A stretch of 64,000 nt of DNA from Diadema setosum. Lineage: Eukaryota > Echinodermata > Echinoidea > Diadematoida > Diadematidae. The position numbers and the translations under genes were made by a program. The notes under the pieces are model-generated. The model was not told the DNA's origin. It worked only from the letters and a program-made list of their open reading frames with translations, and ran no database searches. Below are positions 22,710-33,601 of this stretch, one piece after another. Numbering within the stretch: the first letter of the stretch is position 1; each line of letters begins with the position of its first letter. The DNA is taken from assembly GCA_033980235.1 (NCBI GenBank), contig CM067077.1, positions 8,960,602 to 9,024,601 of the forward strand, in the 5' to 3' direction.

Positions 22710-25293
22710 TAGGTGATCCGAGTATCCTCTCGGATCACCTTCTGTATCTGTACTGATTCTTTGTTCTTCTTCTTTTTCTTCTTCTTTCTCCGCAAAAGTT
22801 GTGTATGGATTAGCTCAGAAAGTCCTCTTCCTATCAATGTCAAAATCATACCATATATGTATCATGTACCAAAGACGGCAATCGAACTAAAATCAAAGTG
22901 ATCAGTCGACCGTGACGTCACTATGACGTCATTATATGAAAACACATTTTCAATCATATCTCATTAATGGAATGGAATTTTTCAATGAAATTTACGTCAC
23001 ATATAGTTCAAGTCAAGCGCATTCTACTCATATTATCAAAATTCATATTTTCTCTTAAAACGTGCGCGTACGCGCGCGTTGAAATATTTGTATGCTCAAA
23101 TCGAGCTCAAAATTTTTTTGCACACGTTTCAGACCATTTGGAGCATTTTTTGAAAAATTGAAAAAATCGGACGGACGCGTACGCGCGCACACATATACGC
23201 ACGCACAGCTCATATGCAATGAAAATTTCCCGTTTTTTCACTTTGATCGGATGTCTGAAATGTCAAGGAATAGTTCTACCAAGTTTTAAGTCAATCCCAC
23301 TCAAAATGACGTCATACGGGTCCGTCAAAGTTGAAATTCCGCGCGCGCGTCAATGGCGATATACAGTGCAACAATGCCAAAAAACTGCCAATTTTAAATC
23401 CGATTTTACTCGTCAGGATGGACGGTGACCCCCCATTTTCTTTACATATTCTGAAAGCTGATGAGTTGTACATGTCATTTCATGGGTTGGCAATGCTGGA
23501 AAAATGATTAAAATATATCAAATTTCTTAATAAAGTTAAAAAAGTAAATTTTCAAAATGACGTCATCAAATTTCAAGTTCATTCAAGCATATCTCACTTA
23601 TTCTTTAGTTGATTTTCGTCCAAATTTCAATATGTTGTAGCTTATTAAATGGTCTTTCAGATATATAATAACAACAATTTGATTGGATGACGGCATCACC
23701 TCGTAAAAAGGGATTAAAAGTAACATTGTTAAATTTGACCAGTTTACGTGTTATCTCTATGGGAGTGCAGTTTTTCTGGAAATGAAAACTGACATGACTA
23801 TCTTTATCGAGCACTAGCTCACTTATGCTTCGGTGAATTTCTCCCATATTTTAGTATGTTGTAGCTGAGACTTTGGGCTATCGTAAGTGTGCCCTTCGTT
23901 TTTTCATACGGAGTCGGCATCATGCCCAAAAACTTGGTTGAAATTAAAGCTTATCTTCCATGTATTTTCATATTCCTTTCTTTCTGCAACTTTCTTTGCA
24001 ATAACTTAAGAAAAACAAGCTCTATCAGCCCAATATTTTGCACATGTTTAGTTTATGTCACGTACATTATTTCATAAAATAACAACTACTTGATCGGGCA
24101 CCTTCTTGGGTATGTAAATTAGGGTCAAAGGTCAAAAATGTTTCATCCTGTATCTTGGTGAATACATGTCTTATCTTTCCCATATTTTGCATACGTAAAG
24201 ACCATGTTACAAGAATCATTTCACAAAATAACCACTTTTTGCTCAGACGCCATCTTGTCTGTGCAAAGTAGGGTCAAAGGTCATATGTACTTCTTTCTTT
24301 ATCTTCATTATGACGTGTTATCTCTATGGGAGGGAATTTTTCTAGATGTGAAAATTGACATGATTGTCTTTATCGACGACTAGCTCAATTACCCTTCGGT
24401 GAATTTCTTCCAGATTTTAGTATGTTGTAGCCAATGTAATACTCTTTAAGGTTTGTTAATCAAAGTTTTAATCGGATGATGTCTTCACCACGTGAAAATG
24501 GATATAATGTAACCTTGTCAAATTTAACCAGTTTACGTGTTATCTCTATGGGAGGGAATTTTTCTGGAAATGAAAATTGACATGACGGTCTTTATCAAGC
24601 ACTACCTCACTTACTCTTGTGTAAATTTCTCCCAGATTTTAATATGTTGTAGCTGAGACTTTGGGCTATCATCAGTGATTCTCCATTTTTTCATACGACG
24701 CCGAGATCACGTCAAAACCTTGGTTGACATCAAACTTATCTTCGATGTATTGAGATATTTCTTTCTCTCTGCAACTTTCTTTGCAATAACTCAAGAAAAA
24801 CAGCCCCTATCATCCCCATATTTTGCACATGTTTAGTTTATGTCACGTACATTATTTCATAAAATAACAACTACTTGATCAGACATCATCTTGGGTATGT
24901 AAATTAGGGTCAAAGGTCATAAATGTTTTAACCTGTATCTTGGTGAATACATGTCCTATCTTTCCCATATTTTGCACACGCAAAGGCCATGTTACAAGAA
25001 TCGTTTCACAAAATAACCACTTTTTGCTCAGATGCCATCTTGGCTGTGCAAAGTTGGGTCAATGGTCAAATATACTTCATTCTGTATCTTCGTTATAGTG
25101 TATACCGAATTTGGTAACAAAGATAGCAGACCTGACTCTCTTTTCTAAATGAGAATCCAAATATCACACGTCCAATGTCTCTAAACACAGATGAAACCTA
25201 AATGGTCATGCCTATTGCGATCAGGACTCGAATCATTGATTAAAAAAAATCGGATCACCTAATTTGTCAGTCTTGACAAATTCCAAGTCTAGT
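22710..25293 (+). repeat. Array unit 3 (2584 bp)
   Basis: This unit has the hairpin start of unit 1 but is more diverged. It carries extra copies of the inner block around TTACGTGTTATCTCTATGGG. Its last GGGTCAAAGGTCA is altered to GGGTCAATGGTCA. Units 3+4 repeat the 5'-end alternation of units 1+2, so the array looks like two dimers. Confidence 0.7.
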
Positions 25294-27053
25294 GTTAAGC
25301 TTCCCGTTGTCACAAAAAAAAGATCTTTCTCCTCAAAAGTTGTGTATCGCTAATCTCGGAAAGTCCTCTTCCTATCAATGTCAAAATTATACCATACATG
25401 TATCATGTCCCAAAGACGATCTTTCAAATAAAATCATAGTGATTAGTCGACCGTGACGTCACTATGACGTCATTATATGAAAACACGTTCTCAATCATAT
25501 ATCTTTAATGGAATGAAAATTTTCAATGAAACTTACCTCACATATATTTCAAGTCAAGCGCATTCTACTCATGTAATCAAAATTCATATTTTCTCTTCAA
25601 ACGTGCGCGTACGCGCGCGTTGAAATATTTGTATGCTCAAATCGAGCTCAAATTTTTTTTGGACACGTTTCAGACCATTTCGAGCATTTTTTGAAAAATT
25701 GAAAAAAATGGACGGACGCGTACGCGCGCGCACATATACGCACGTACAGCTCATATGCAACAGAAATTTCCCAATTTTTTACATTTATCGGATGTCTGAA
25801 AAGTCAAGGAATATTTCTAGTAAGTTTCAAGTCAATCCGACTCAATATGACGTCATACGGGACCGTCAAAGTTGAAATTCCGCGCGCGCGTCAATGGCGA
25901 TATACAGTACAACAATGCCCAAAAACCGCCAATTTTAAATCCGATTTTACTCGTCAGGATGGACGGTGACCCCCAATTTTCTTTACATATTCTGAAAGCT
26001 GATGAGTTGTACATGTCAGTTTATGGGTTGGCGATACTGAAAAAGTGATTAAAAGATATCAAATTTCTTAATAAAGTATAAAAAGTAAATTTTCAAAATG
26101 ACGTCATCAATTTTCAAGTTTACTTGGGCGTATCTCACTTATCCTTTGCCAATTTTCACCCAGATTTCAGTATGTTGTAGCTTATTAAATGTTCTTTCAT
26201 TAATGTAATTACAACATTTTGATTGGATGGCGGCATCACCTCGTAAAAATGGATTAAATGTAATCTTGTCAAATTTGACCAGTTTACGTGTTATCTTAAT
26301 GGGAGTGCAGTTTTTCTGGAAATGAAAATTGACATGACTATCTTTTTCGAGCACTAGCTCACCTATGCTTCGGTGAATTTCTCTAAGATTTTAATATGTT
26401 GTAGCTGAGACTCTGGGCTATCGTGATTGTGCCCTTCATTTTTTCATACGCTATCGGGATCACGTCCAAAAACTTGGTTGAAATCAAAGCCTATCTTCGA
26501 TGTATTTTCATATTTCTTTCTTTTCCCAACTTACTTTGCAATAACTCAAGAAAAACATATTCTATCACCACCATATTTTGCACATGTTTAGTTCATGTCA
26601 CGTACATTATTTCATAAAGTAACAACTACTTCATCAGACGCCATCTTGGGTATGTAAATTAGGGTCAAAGGTCATAAATGTTTCATCCTGTATCTTGGTG
26701 AATACATGTCCTATCTTTCCCATATTTTGCACACGCAAAGACCATGTTACAAGAATCATTTCATAAAATAATCACTTTTTGCTTAGACGCCATCTTGGGT
26801 GTGCAAAGAGAGGTCAAAAGTCAAATATACTTCATTCTGTATTTCCGTTAGTGTATACGGAATTCGGTACCAAAGATGGCAGGTCTCACTCCCTTTTCTA
26901 TTAAAATGAGAATACAAACATCACACGGCCAATGTCCCGTCAACACAGATGAAACCTGTATGGTCATGAATGTTGGGATCAGGACTGAAATCATTGATTT
27001 TCGAAGAGATCGGATCACCTAATTTGTCAGTGTTGACAAATTCCGAGTCTAGT
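25294..27053 (+). repeat. Array unit 4 (1760 bp)
   Basis: It starts GTTAAGCTTCCCGTTGTC like unit 2 and is shorter because it keeps only one inner block of about 550 bp. Four TGACGTCA sites are retained. The terminal hairpin and CTAGT are intact, followed by the flank TATAATTTG. Confidence 0.7.
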
Positions 27054-27333
27054 TATAATTTGTTTATTTAAATATAAAGCATGATGATGTTTCCAGATTT
27101 TATAGAAAGAAAATATTGTATTCTCACACACAAAAAAAAATCTATAATAAGCAAACTAAATGGGTACCCAGAGGCGCTGACATCTTTAGTTAGAAATGTG
27201 TTTTTGTTTCATATCGGTTGTACATTGTATACACAGAACGAGTGTTTTTCTTGCGTGCCATATATTGTTTGCACAGCATTGTAAGGATTCAAGAAGTGCA
27301 TTATGTTGAACACAGCAACCTGTACTATCATAC
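27054..27333. other. Flank between array and LTR; no gene seen
   Basis: AT-rich, with no recognisable exon or repeat. It ends in ATAC, the left copy of the LTR target duplication (27330-27333). Confidence 0.4.
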
Positions 27334-27843
27334 TGTAATATAACCGGATTTCTCCGGTTACTGTGGGATCTTTATTGGGTATTCTATATTCGCGGACACT
27401 TCACTCACGCTCACAGCGATCAGACCACACCTCCATATCACGCCGAGTCGACATCATTAATTCACATGCAACGAGAAAAGTGCGTGCATAGAGGAAACTT
27501 TATTACCGTACTCGCCAATTCGGAGAGTTCGTCTGCCACGGTGCGTAACTGATCACGAAGAGTCGATACACAGCGTCTTGTATACAATATACAACAAAGC
27601 ACAGGGAGACACACCACGGACCACGTCCGCCTCTGTGGAGAGTCAGCTAACAACTGCTCGCTCACACTGCTCGCTCGAGCGAGACTTTACCCACGTGCGA
27701 CCACAGAACTCTTCAGAGTTCTGTGCGTGCGACCCGTGCCCCCACTACAACTCTTATGGTCACGGGGTCACCGCACGCCACCAACGTCCTACTAGACGTA
27801 CCAGAGGCACCTACTTCTAGTGCTCTAAACTCATTTCATTACA
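27334..27843 (-). mobile_element. Solo LTR (510 bp) with 4-bp target duplication
   Basis: It starts TGTAATATAACC and ends CATTTCATTACA (TG...CA with a TGTAAT/ATTACA inverted end). It is flanked by ATAC on both sides (27330-27333 and 27844-27847). An AATAAAG signal reading on the minus strand lies at about 27371-27377, so the LTR probably reads on the minus strand. It is richer in GC than its surroundings. Inverted patches include CAGAACTCTTCAGAGTTCTG and CTCGCTCGAGCGAG. No internal retroelement genes are next to it, so it looks like the product of LTR-LTR recombination. Confidence 0.75.
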
Positions 27844-27869
27844 ATACATTTAGTTTGCTTTGTGAACAA

Positions 27870-28246
27870 TACAAGTACAAGGCAGTCACAAAGACAGAGA
27901 AAATAATATCATTAGTGCAATCAAAGTGCTCGCGGTGAAGGCTTCAAGTGGTGTGGTGGTTGCACTGTTGCTTTCTTCTCTGAATTTCTGTGAAAAAGTT
28001 TATTTCATCAGTTCTTTCTGGATCAGCAGTTATTGTTGTCATGTGGCCGCTAAAAGGTGTTATTTCAGAATTTTCTGCATTGCCAATGTGTGTTGAAGGA
28101 TGATACACAAACTGGGAGCAAGATTCTGATGTTATTGGAAATGTTGGTTCGTATGAACAGCACTTAATGGGCAGAAGTGCGTCCATCCTGAAGACCCATG
28201 TCACATGATCATTTAGCCGCACAGGTGTCTCCTTGTATGGACCCTT
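27870..28246 (-). pseudogene. Membrane-glycoprotein paralogue, C-terminal half (broken)
   Basis: On the minus strand it reads GPYKETPVRLNDHVTWVF, then LPIKCCSYEPTFPITSESCS and FVYHPSTH, matching residues about 179-228 of the protein at 5902-6858. A Ser/Thr stalk follows. Near 27950 a frame shift puts a stop after HHTT, while another frame continues with LIALMILFSLSL, a decayed version of the membrane helix, and then a stop. The cysteine pattern (CC...C) is kept. The gene is interrupted at codon 179 by the foldback element starting at 28247. Confidence 0.75.
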
Positions 28247-28254
28247 ACGAAAAA

Positions 28255-28722
28255 GTCCTGTGGTACTCCTGTGGTAATTACCACAGGACAGTACCACAGG
28301 ACAGTACCACAGGAAAGTACCACAGGAAAGTACCACAGGACAGTACCACAGGAATTGTCCTGTGGTATTTTGGGACATACCACAGGACAGTACCACAGGA
28401 ATTCCTGTGGTATTTTGGGACGTACCACAGGGCAGTACCACAGGAAAGTACCACAGGACCGGTACCACAGGACAGTACCACAGGAATTCCTGTGGTATTT
28501 TGGGACGTACCACAGGGCAGTACAACCACAGGAATTCCTGTGGTATTTTGGGACGTACCACAGGGCAGTACCACAGGACTAGTACCACAGAACAGTACCA
28601 CAGGAACTGTCCTGTGGTATTTTGGGACAGTACCACAGGACAGTACCACAGGTCGATCATTACCACACAGCATTACCACAGGGCAGTACCACACAACATT
28701 TCCATGGTAACACAGGAGAGTA
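28255..28722. repeat. Left arm array, CCTGTGGTA repeats
   Basis: Units of TACCACAGGACAG and variants are interspersed with hairpins of the form GTCCTGTGGTA-TTTTGGGACG-TACCACAGG. Long apparent ORFs on both strands are products of the repeat, not genes. Confidence 0.9.
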
Positions 28723-28888
28723 CCACACAGGATAGATCGAAAAAAAAAATCTGGGAGACTTTTAGCCACATTTCAAGGAATATTCCTGATAGGTGAGTGA
28801 TAGATTTCAGGACAAACATGGCCCTACTTAATAACCTGTCCTACTCCTAACATATAGCCTCAAACGAGAGTCTAATGGCCCGTATCAG

Positions 28889-29315
28889 GACAACTCCCCC
28901 GGAGGACTAGTCCCCCGGGGACTACTCCCACCTGACAGCTCCCCCGGAGGACCACTCCCCCGGAGGACGTCTCCCCCGGAGGACTACTCCCCCGGAGGAC
29001 GTCTCCCCCGTGGGACAACCCCCCCGGGGGACTACTCCCCCGGGGGACAACTCCCCCGGGGGACAACTCCCCCGAGGGACCACTCCCCCGGAGGACCACT
29101 CCCCCGGAGGACCACTCCCCCGGGGGGCAACTCCCCCGGGGGACAACTCCCCCGGGGGACAACTCCCCCGGAGGACACCTCCCCCGGAGGACAACTCCCC
29201 CGGAGGAAACTCCCCCGGAGGACAACTCCCCCGGAGGACAACTCCCCCGGAGGACAACTCCCCCGGAGGACAACTCCCACCTGACAACTGCCCCGGGGAC
29301 GTCTCCTGGGGGACA
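28889..29315. repeat. Element A left outer array, 16-bp units
   Basis: About 26 units of CCCCCGG(A/G)GGAC(A/G)ACT with variants, some spelled CCACCTGACA at the array edges. GC content is extreme compared with the AT-rich surroundings. Apparent ORFs with Pro-Gly-Glu-Leu repeats are artefacts. Confidence 0.92.
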
Positions 29316-30139
29316 ATCCCATAACTGAACAGCGATGTTTCTTATTCGTGTCCTAGAAATTAAAATTGAATTCATCTGTGTAAAAACAGTATTCTTTTTT
29401 TACAGAATTTAAATTAAAGTTAACGTTACCTAAGACATGTCCATCTTTATAACAAAGTTTTTGAAATCTCAGCACAAAGTTTTTACTTTTGTACACGCTA
29501 CATGTAATGTCGAAAAAAGTAGAAACGCAGGTCCATTTTATCACTGAAAGTTGGTCAAGAGATAAACACATTGACGGAAACACGCTTTTGAGGGGAGAGT
29601 TCATTCCTTAGCATGTACCTGTTATTCTTCATTATTGTATAATATTTTAAGAAGTCCATTCTTTGATGATTTTCCTTTTCTTTTTGCAATTCATGATTAT
29701 GATAAGGAATATGTTAAATGAAAGAAAGATATTATTCAGAGGGGTGAAGGCTCAAATTTTTGAGTTTCTTCAGTTTGTCTCCATCTACAAAGGAATATGT
29801 TGTTAGAAATTATCTTTTAATGGGGTTATGATTTTCATCTTAGATTCTTATGATAGTTACTATCCTATATGTCACTGTCAGTAATACTTTATTGTGCAAT
29901 TTTCGTTTGTTATGTTGACTGTGAATTTATCTGAACATCATTACAATTCTTAATGTCGGAGAAATAATTGACAGAAAAAAATGTGAATATTCTGTGCCTG
30001 AAAATATCTTCCAACAGCCGTGGGAAAGCACACCCGCACGACCAACACAAATCTCTCAACCAAAAGATGGGATGATTCGAGTTTCAATTAATTGAAAATT
30101 GAGTTTTGTCTCACACAGTTTTATTTGAAAACGTTTGAA

Positions 30140-30786
30140 CATGGAAAAAAAAATGTCTAGCGTAAGAGTAATTGAAGTTAGTATGCAAACAACACTTTTG
30201 CACGTAATGGTATACCAGAGATTGTGGTATCAGATAATGGTACACAGTTTACAAGTGACCAGTTCAAAGAGTTTGCTTGTCAGTACCAATTCAAGCATGT
30301 CACGTCTTCATCACTTTCTACATAGCAATGGGAAAGTTGAAAAGACAGTACAAATCGCAATGTCTAATGAAAAAGGCAATGAGAGATGGAACAGATCCAG
30401 GTTTGGCATTTCTTGACTATCGGAACACACCGATCGATGGGCTAGATGCTAGTCCTTTACAATATTGTTGATGCAGAGGAGGACAAGGACCACCCTACCA
30501 ACAGCTAGGCAGCTGCTGAAGCCAAAAGTAATAAAGAATGTGCAAACAAAGCTGACCAAGAAACAAAAGTGCAGTAAAATTATTTTGATCGAAGCGAAAA
30601 GCGTTGTTGTTTCAAAGACAAAGTTTCCAAGAAGTTGCATAGTGGAATGTGAAGGAAAAATGCTCCTGTCAAAACAGAATTGACATCAGAAGAGGTACAG
30701 CGGAAAACAATCCTTAATGCAGCAAAGCTAGATGACTCAACATAATATCGTATCACAAGATCAGGTCAAAAATATGGACCAGTGTA
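30140..30786 (+). pseudogene. Ty3/gypsy-type integrase fragment captured in element A
   Basis: The segment encodes, across several frames, the conserved GIPEIVVSDNGTQF motif (second catalytic Asp region of the retroelement integrase core). It then gives a SNGKVEKTV segment, a FLDYRNTPIDGLDASP segment, and a tail resembling the end of gypsy polyproteins (ITRSG). At least two frame shifts and several stops make it non-functional. It lies in the unpaired middle of the foldback element and recurs in copy B, so it was acquired before the two copies separated. Only a partial core is present; no RT or protease is seen next to it. Confidence 0.75.
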
Positions 30787-31872
30787 AAAACTTATCTATT
30801 TTATAGGATTATAGATACCGGAATTTGACGGGAAATGAAATGACAATGATCACGGGATTGTGATAATGTTTAGATGTTGAACTATTCATCTGGAGAGTAG
30901 AGTTGGTTACATTTTGAGTGTAATAAAAGTGTTTCATCTAACTTATCAAAAGTAACAGCTTTGTCGATTATTATAAGAGAAACAATGATTAACGTTTCTT
31001 CAAAGACAAAAATAGCACATTTCTAAAAGTGAACAAAAGTACAGTTTACAAAACAATCACAAGTATTCCTCCAAGTGTGAAGAGCGAGATTGAACTTACG
31101 TCGTTATAAGAGTGCGTTGTAATGTGTCATACAAAGCCGTGATATCTCAATATTGAAGTGAAGTGTTACTCACTTTACAAGTATCAGTAATGTTTGTGTT
31201 TATAAGATTTGTTGCTATGATTACACAAGTAGTAAAGTTGAATGTAAGATATAAGATATGGCAAGTCAAACACGCCCATACAAGACGTATTTCCATTATT
31301 ACTCAAATAGGACAAGTATATTGTGTGAACAACGTATCAAATAATTGCCATGATAATCCTAAAAAGACAATGGCTTATTAATTAAGTTTCAGTGGTATAG
31401 TTGATAAATGAAAAAAATCTGTGTGAAAAAGAGAAACTTCACTTTTCTAAAAAAAAAAAGGGAGATGCCAAATGTTTGAAATTAGTACAGTTTGAACGCA
31501 GAGACTAGTGCCTAGCTATGCAGCACCAACCAATCCCCACAGAGATGATGCTGTTGCTATGCTCTATTGTTACCCCTCTCGAGAAACCCCGGAGGTAGAT
31601 GTACTACCTCAGCAAACGTCCTTACTTGCACCCAAGACCTAGAAGAATAAAAACATATCAACCTATCACCTGCGTGTTAACAAAATGTGCACATATACTT
31701 TTTGACCAGTGTCCGTTTCTTCCCTTGGGCATCCGATGCAATCGATATCGCCAAAGCATTTGCATTGTTCAAACTCGTCATGATTGCAATACAACAAATT
31801 ACTGCCAAGATCGTGTGCTTATTCTGACTGATTAAAGAAACAATTAAGGAACTCTCTAAATAACAGGCTAAA

Positions 31873-32474
31873 TATTACAGTCGTCATCCCTTGATATCTC
31901 TTAGAGATGGGCTAAAGAGGATGACATTTTCAGAACATGCTCATCACACCTTAGTTTGATGACTTTGTGCCTACTGACACCATTTTTGAAAAAAAAAGAA
32001 CGAAAAATGCGAAATCCAGGGTGCCCCGGCCGAAAAGCTGGTCGCCGTTTCGGCTTTAAAAAGACATTTCTGGTTATAACTCGGCTATTTTTTGGTCAAT
32101 TGTGATTGTTTTGGTGTCTAACCCCATGTTTTTGGGGTCAAGGAAATGGATTATAATGATAATTTTAGTGTAAAACCTAATATTCCACATATTACTAACC
32201 TTTTGCCCATATTTAGGCATAAAATTTCCTTGCCTTTTACCCCTACCCCAACTGCCATTTTTTGCATTTTTTCTGTATTTTTTCAAGTAGTATTGACTAC
32301 CATACTCTTAATAACAAGTTCTCGCTATCAATCTGGTGTTTTCTACCAACAATAGTACAGCAAGGGTTATGTTATACGTGTGTCATGCAGATACCGGTAT
32401 GTGGCTGGTGCATTCAGAATGCATGGTAACTGTGCAACCAGTGTTAATACTGTTTCTGCATTATAGTGCCTAAT
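31873..32474. other. Part of element A absent from copy B
   Basis: Copy B jumps from the base equivalent to about 31872 straight into its outer array. This segment and the right inner arm (32475-33222) are therefore found only in A. No coding feature is recognised here. Confidence 0.6.
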
Positions 32475-33161
32475 GCCGGTTGGAAGATATTACCTTTTTA
32501 CACGTTTAAGTCTTTCAGGAACAGAATATTCATATTTTTTTTCTGTCAATTATTTCTCCGACATTAAGAATTGTAATGATGTTCAGATAAATTCACAGTC
32601 AACATAACAAACGAAAATTGCACAATGAAATTACTGACAGTGACATACAGGATAGTAACTATCATAAGAATCTAAGATAAAAATCATAACCCCATTAAAA
32701 GGGTATTTCTAACAACATATTCCTTTGTAGAGGCAGACAAACTGAAGAAACTCAAAAACTTGAGCCTTCACCCCTCTGAATGATATCTTTCTTTTATTTA
32801 ACATATTCCTTATCATAATCATGAATTGCAAAAAGAAAAAGAAAATCATCAAAGAATGGACTTCTTAAAATATCATAAAATAATGAAGAATAACAGGTAC
32901 ATGATAAGGAATGAACTCTCCCCTCAAAAGCGTGAATCCGTCAATGTGTTTGTCTCTTGACCAATTTTCAGTGATAAAATGGACCTGCGTTTCTACTTTT
33001 TTCGACATTACATGTAGCGTGTACAATGGTAAAAACTTTGTGCTGAGATTTCAAAAACTTTGTTATAAAGATGGACGTGTCTTAGGTAACGCCAACTTTA
33101 ATTTAAATTTTATTTAAAAAGAATACTGTTTTTACACAGATGAATTTAATTCTAATTTCTA

Positions 33162-33164
<3 letters not shown>

Positions 33165-33199
<35 letters not shown>
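33165..33199. repeat. (CA)n microsatellite in the right inner arm
   Basis: A run of about 17 CA units interrupts the arm at a point where the left arm has only CACGAATAAG-like sequence. It is thus younger than the arms. Confidence 0.9.
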
Positions 33200-33200
<1 letters not shown>

Positions 33201-33222
33201 TCTCTGTTCAGTATGGGATTGT

Positions 33223-33462
33223 CCCCCAGGAGACGTCCCCGGGGCAGTGGTCCTCCGGGGGAGTGGTCCCCCGGGGGAGTGGTCCCCCGGGGGAGTCGTC
33301 CCCCGGGGCAGTCGTCCCCCGGGGGAGTCGTCCCCCGGGGGAGTCGTCCTCCGGGGGAGACGTCCTCCGGGGGAGTAGTCCTCCGGGGGAGACGTCCTCC
33401 GGGGGAGTTGTCAGGTGGGAGTAGTCCCCGGGGGAGTTGTCCTCCGGGGGACAAGTCCTAGA
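33223..33462. repeat. Element A right outer array, 16-bp units
   Basis: About 15 units of GTCCTCCGGGGGAGT type, inverted relative to the left array. The array ends GGGGGACAAGTCCTAGACCC, while the left end of the element begins CCGTATCAGGACAACTCC. The two outer ends are therefore not identical. Confidence 0.9.
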
Positions 33463-33601
33463 CCCTAGGACAGGATAAGTAATGGCAAATCAATTGTCAT
33501 AATTCACAGCATAAGTCATCTATCAATTAATTGAGGAATATTAATGTGTTTTTTTGTTTGTATTTTTGTTATAAATTTCAGTTGATTCTGCCTTACAATT
33601 T

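Larger units (their letters stand above)
18034..27053 (+). mobile_element. Tandem array of four Helentron/Helitron-like non-autonomous units
   Basis: Four head-to-tail units fill 9 kb. Each ends with CGGATCACCTAATTTGTCA, a TCTT or TGTT loop, TGACAAATT (a 9-bp stem hairpin), then CCGAGTCTAG(T); unit 3 ends CCAAGTCTAG. Units 1 and 3 start TAGGTGATCCGAG...CTCGGATCACCT, whose motif is the inverse of the CGGATCACCT near the 3' end. Units 2 and 4 start instead with GTTAA(A/G)CTTCCCGTTGTC. A subterminal inverted repeat, a 3' hairpin close to a CTAG end, a T-rich target and tandem arrays are all known for Helitron2/Helentron-derived elements. No Rep/helicase ORF is present. Boundaries are uncertain by 1-2 bases. 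Confidence 0.6.
28880..33479. mobile_element. TU-like foldback element A (4.6 kb), nested
   Basis: It is flanked by TAATGGC at 28873-28879 and 33480-33486. Each arm has an outer array of 16-bp units (CCCCCGGAGGACAACT type; 28889-29315 and 33223-33462) and an inner unique part of about 700 bp (29320-30018 and 32475-33222, inverted). An unpaired middle segment lies between them (30019-32474). This modular layout, outer tandem repeats, inner arm, variable middle, matches what I recall of sea urchin TU elements. No transposase is visible. The middle contains a decayed integrase fragment of Ty3/gypsy type. Confidence 0.8.

Noticed and set aside
18285..26617. Recurrent small ORFs (about 60-107 codons) in each array unit
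   Set aside because: They recur only because the DNA units are copies. Frames are not conserved in units 3 and 4, and composition is not coding-like.
28255..28722. CRISPR-like repeat array
   Set aside because: Eukaryotic context, no unique spacers of constant size, repeats mixed in both orientations, no cas genes.
28872..29375. Collagen-like Pro-Gly repeat ORFs over the CCGG arrays (also 33140-33461, 36565-36860, 39356-39961)
   Set aside because: 16-bp repeat artefact inside foldback arms, open in both strands.
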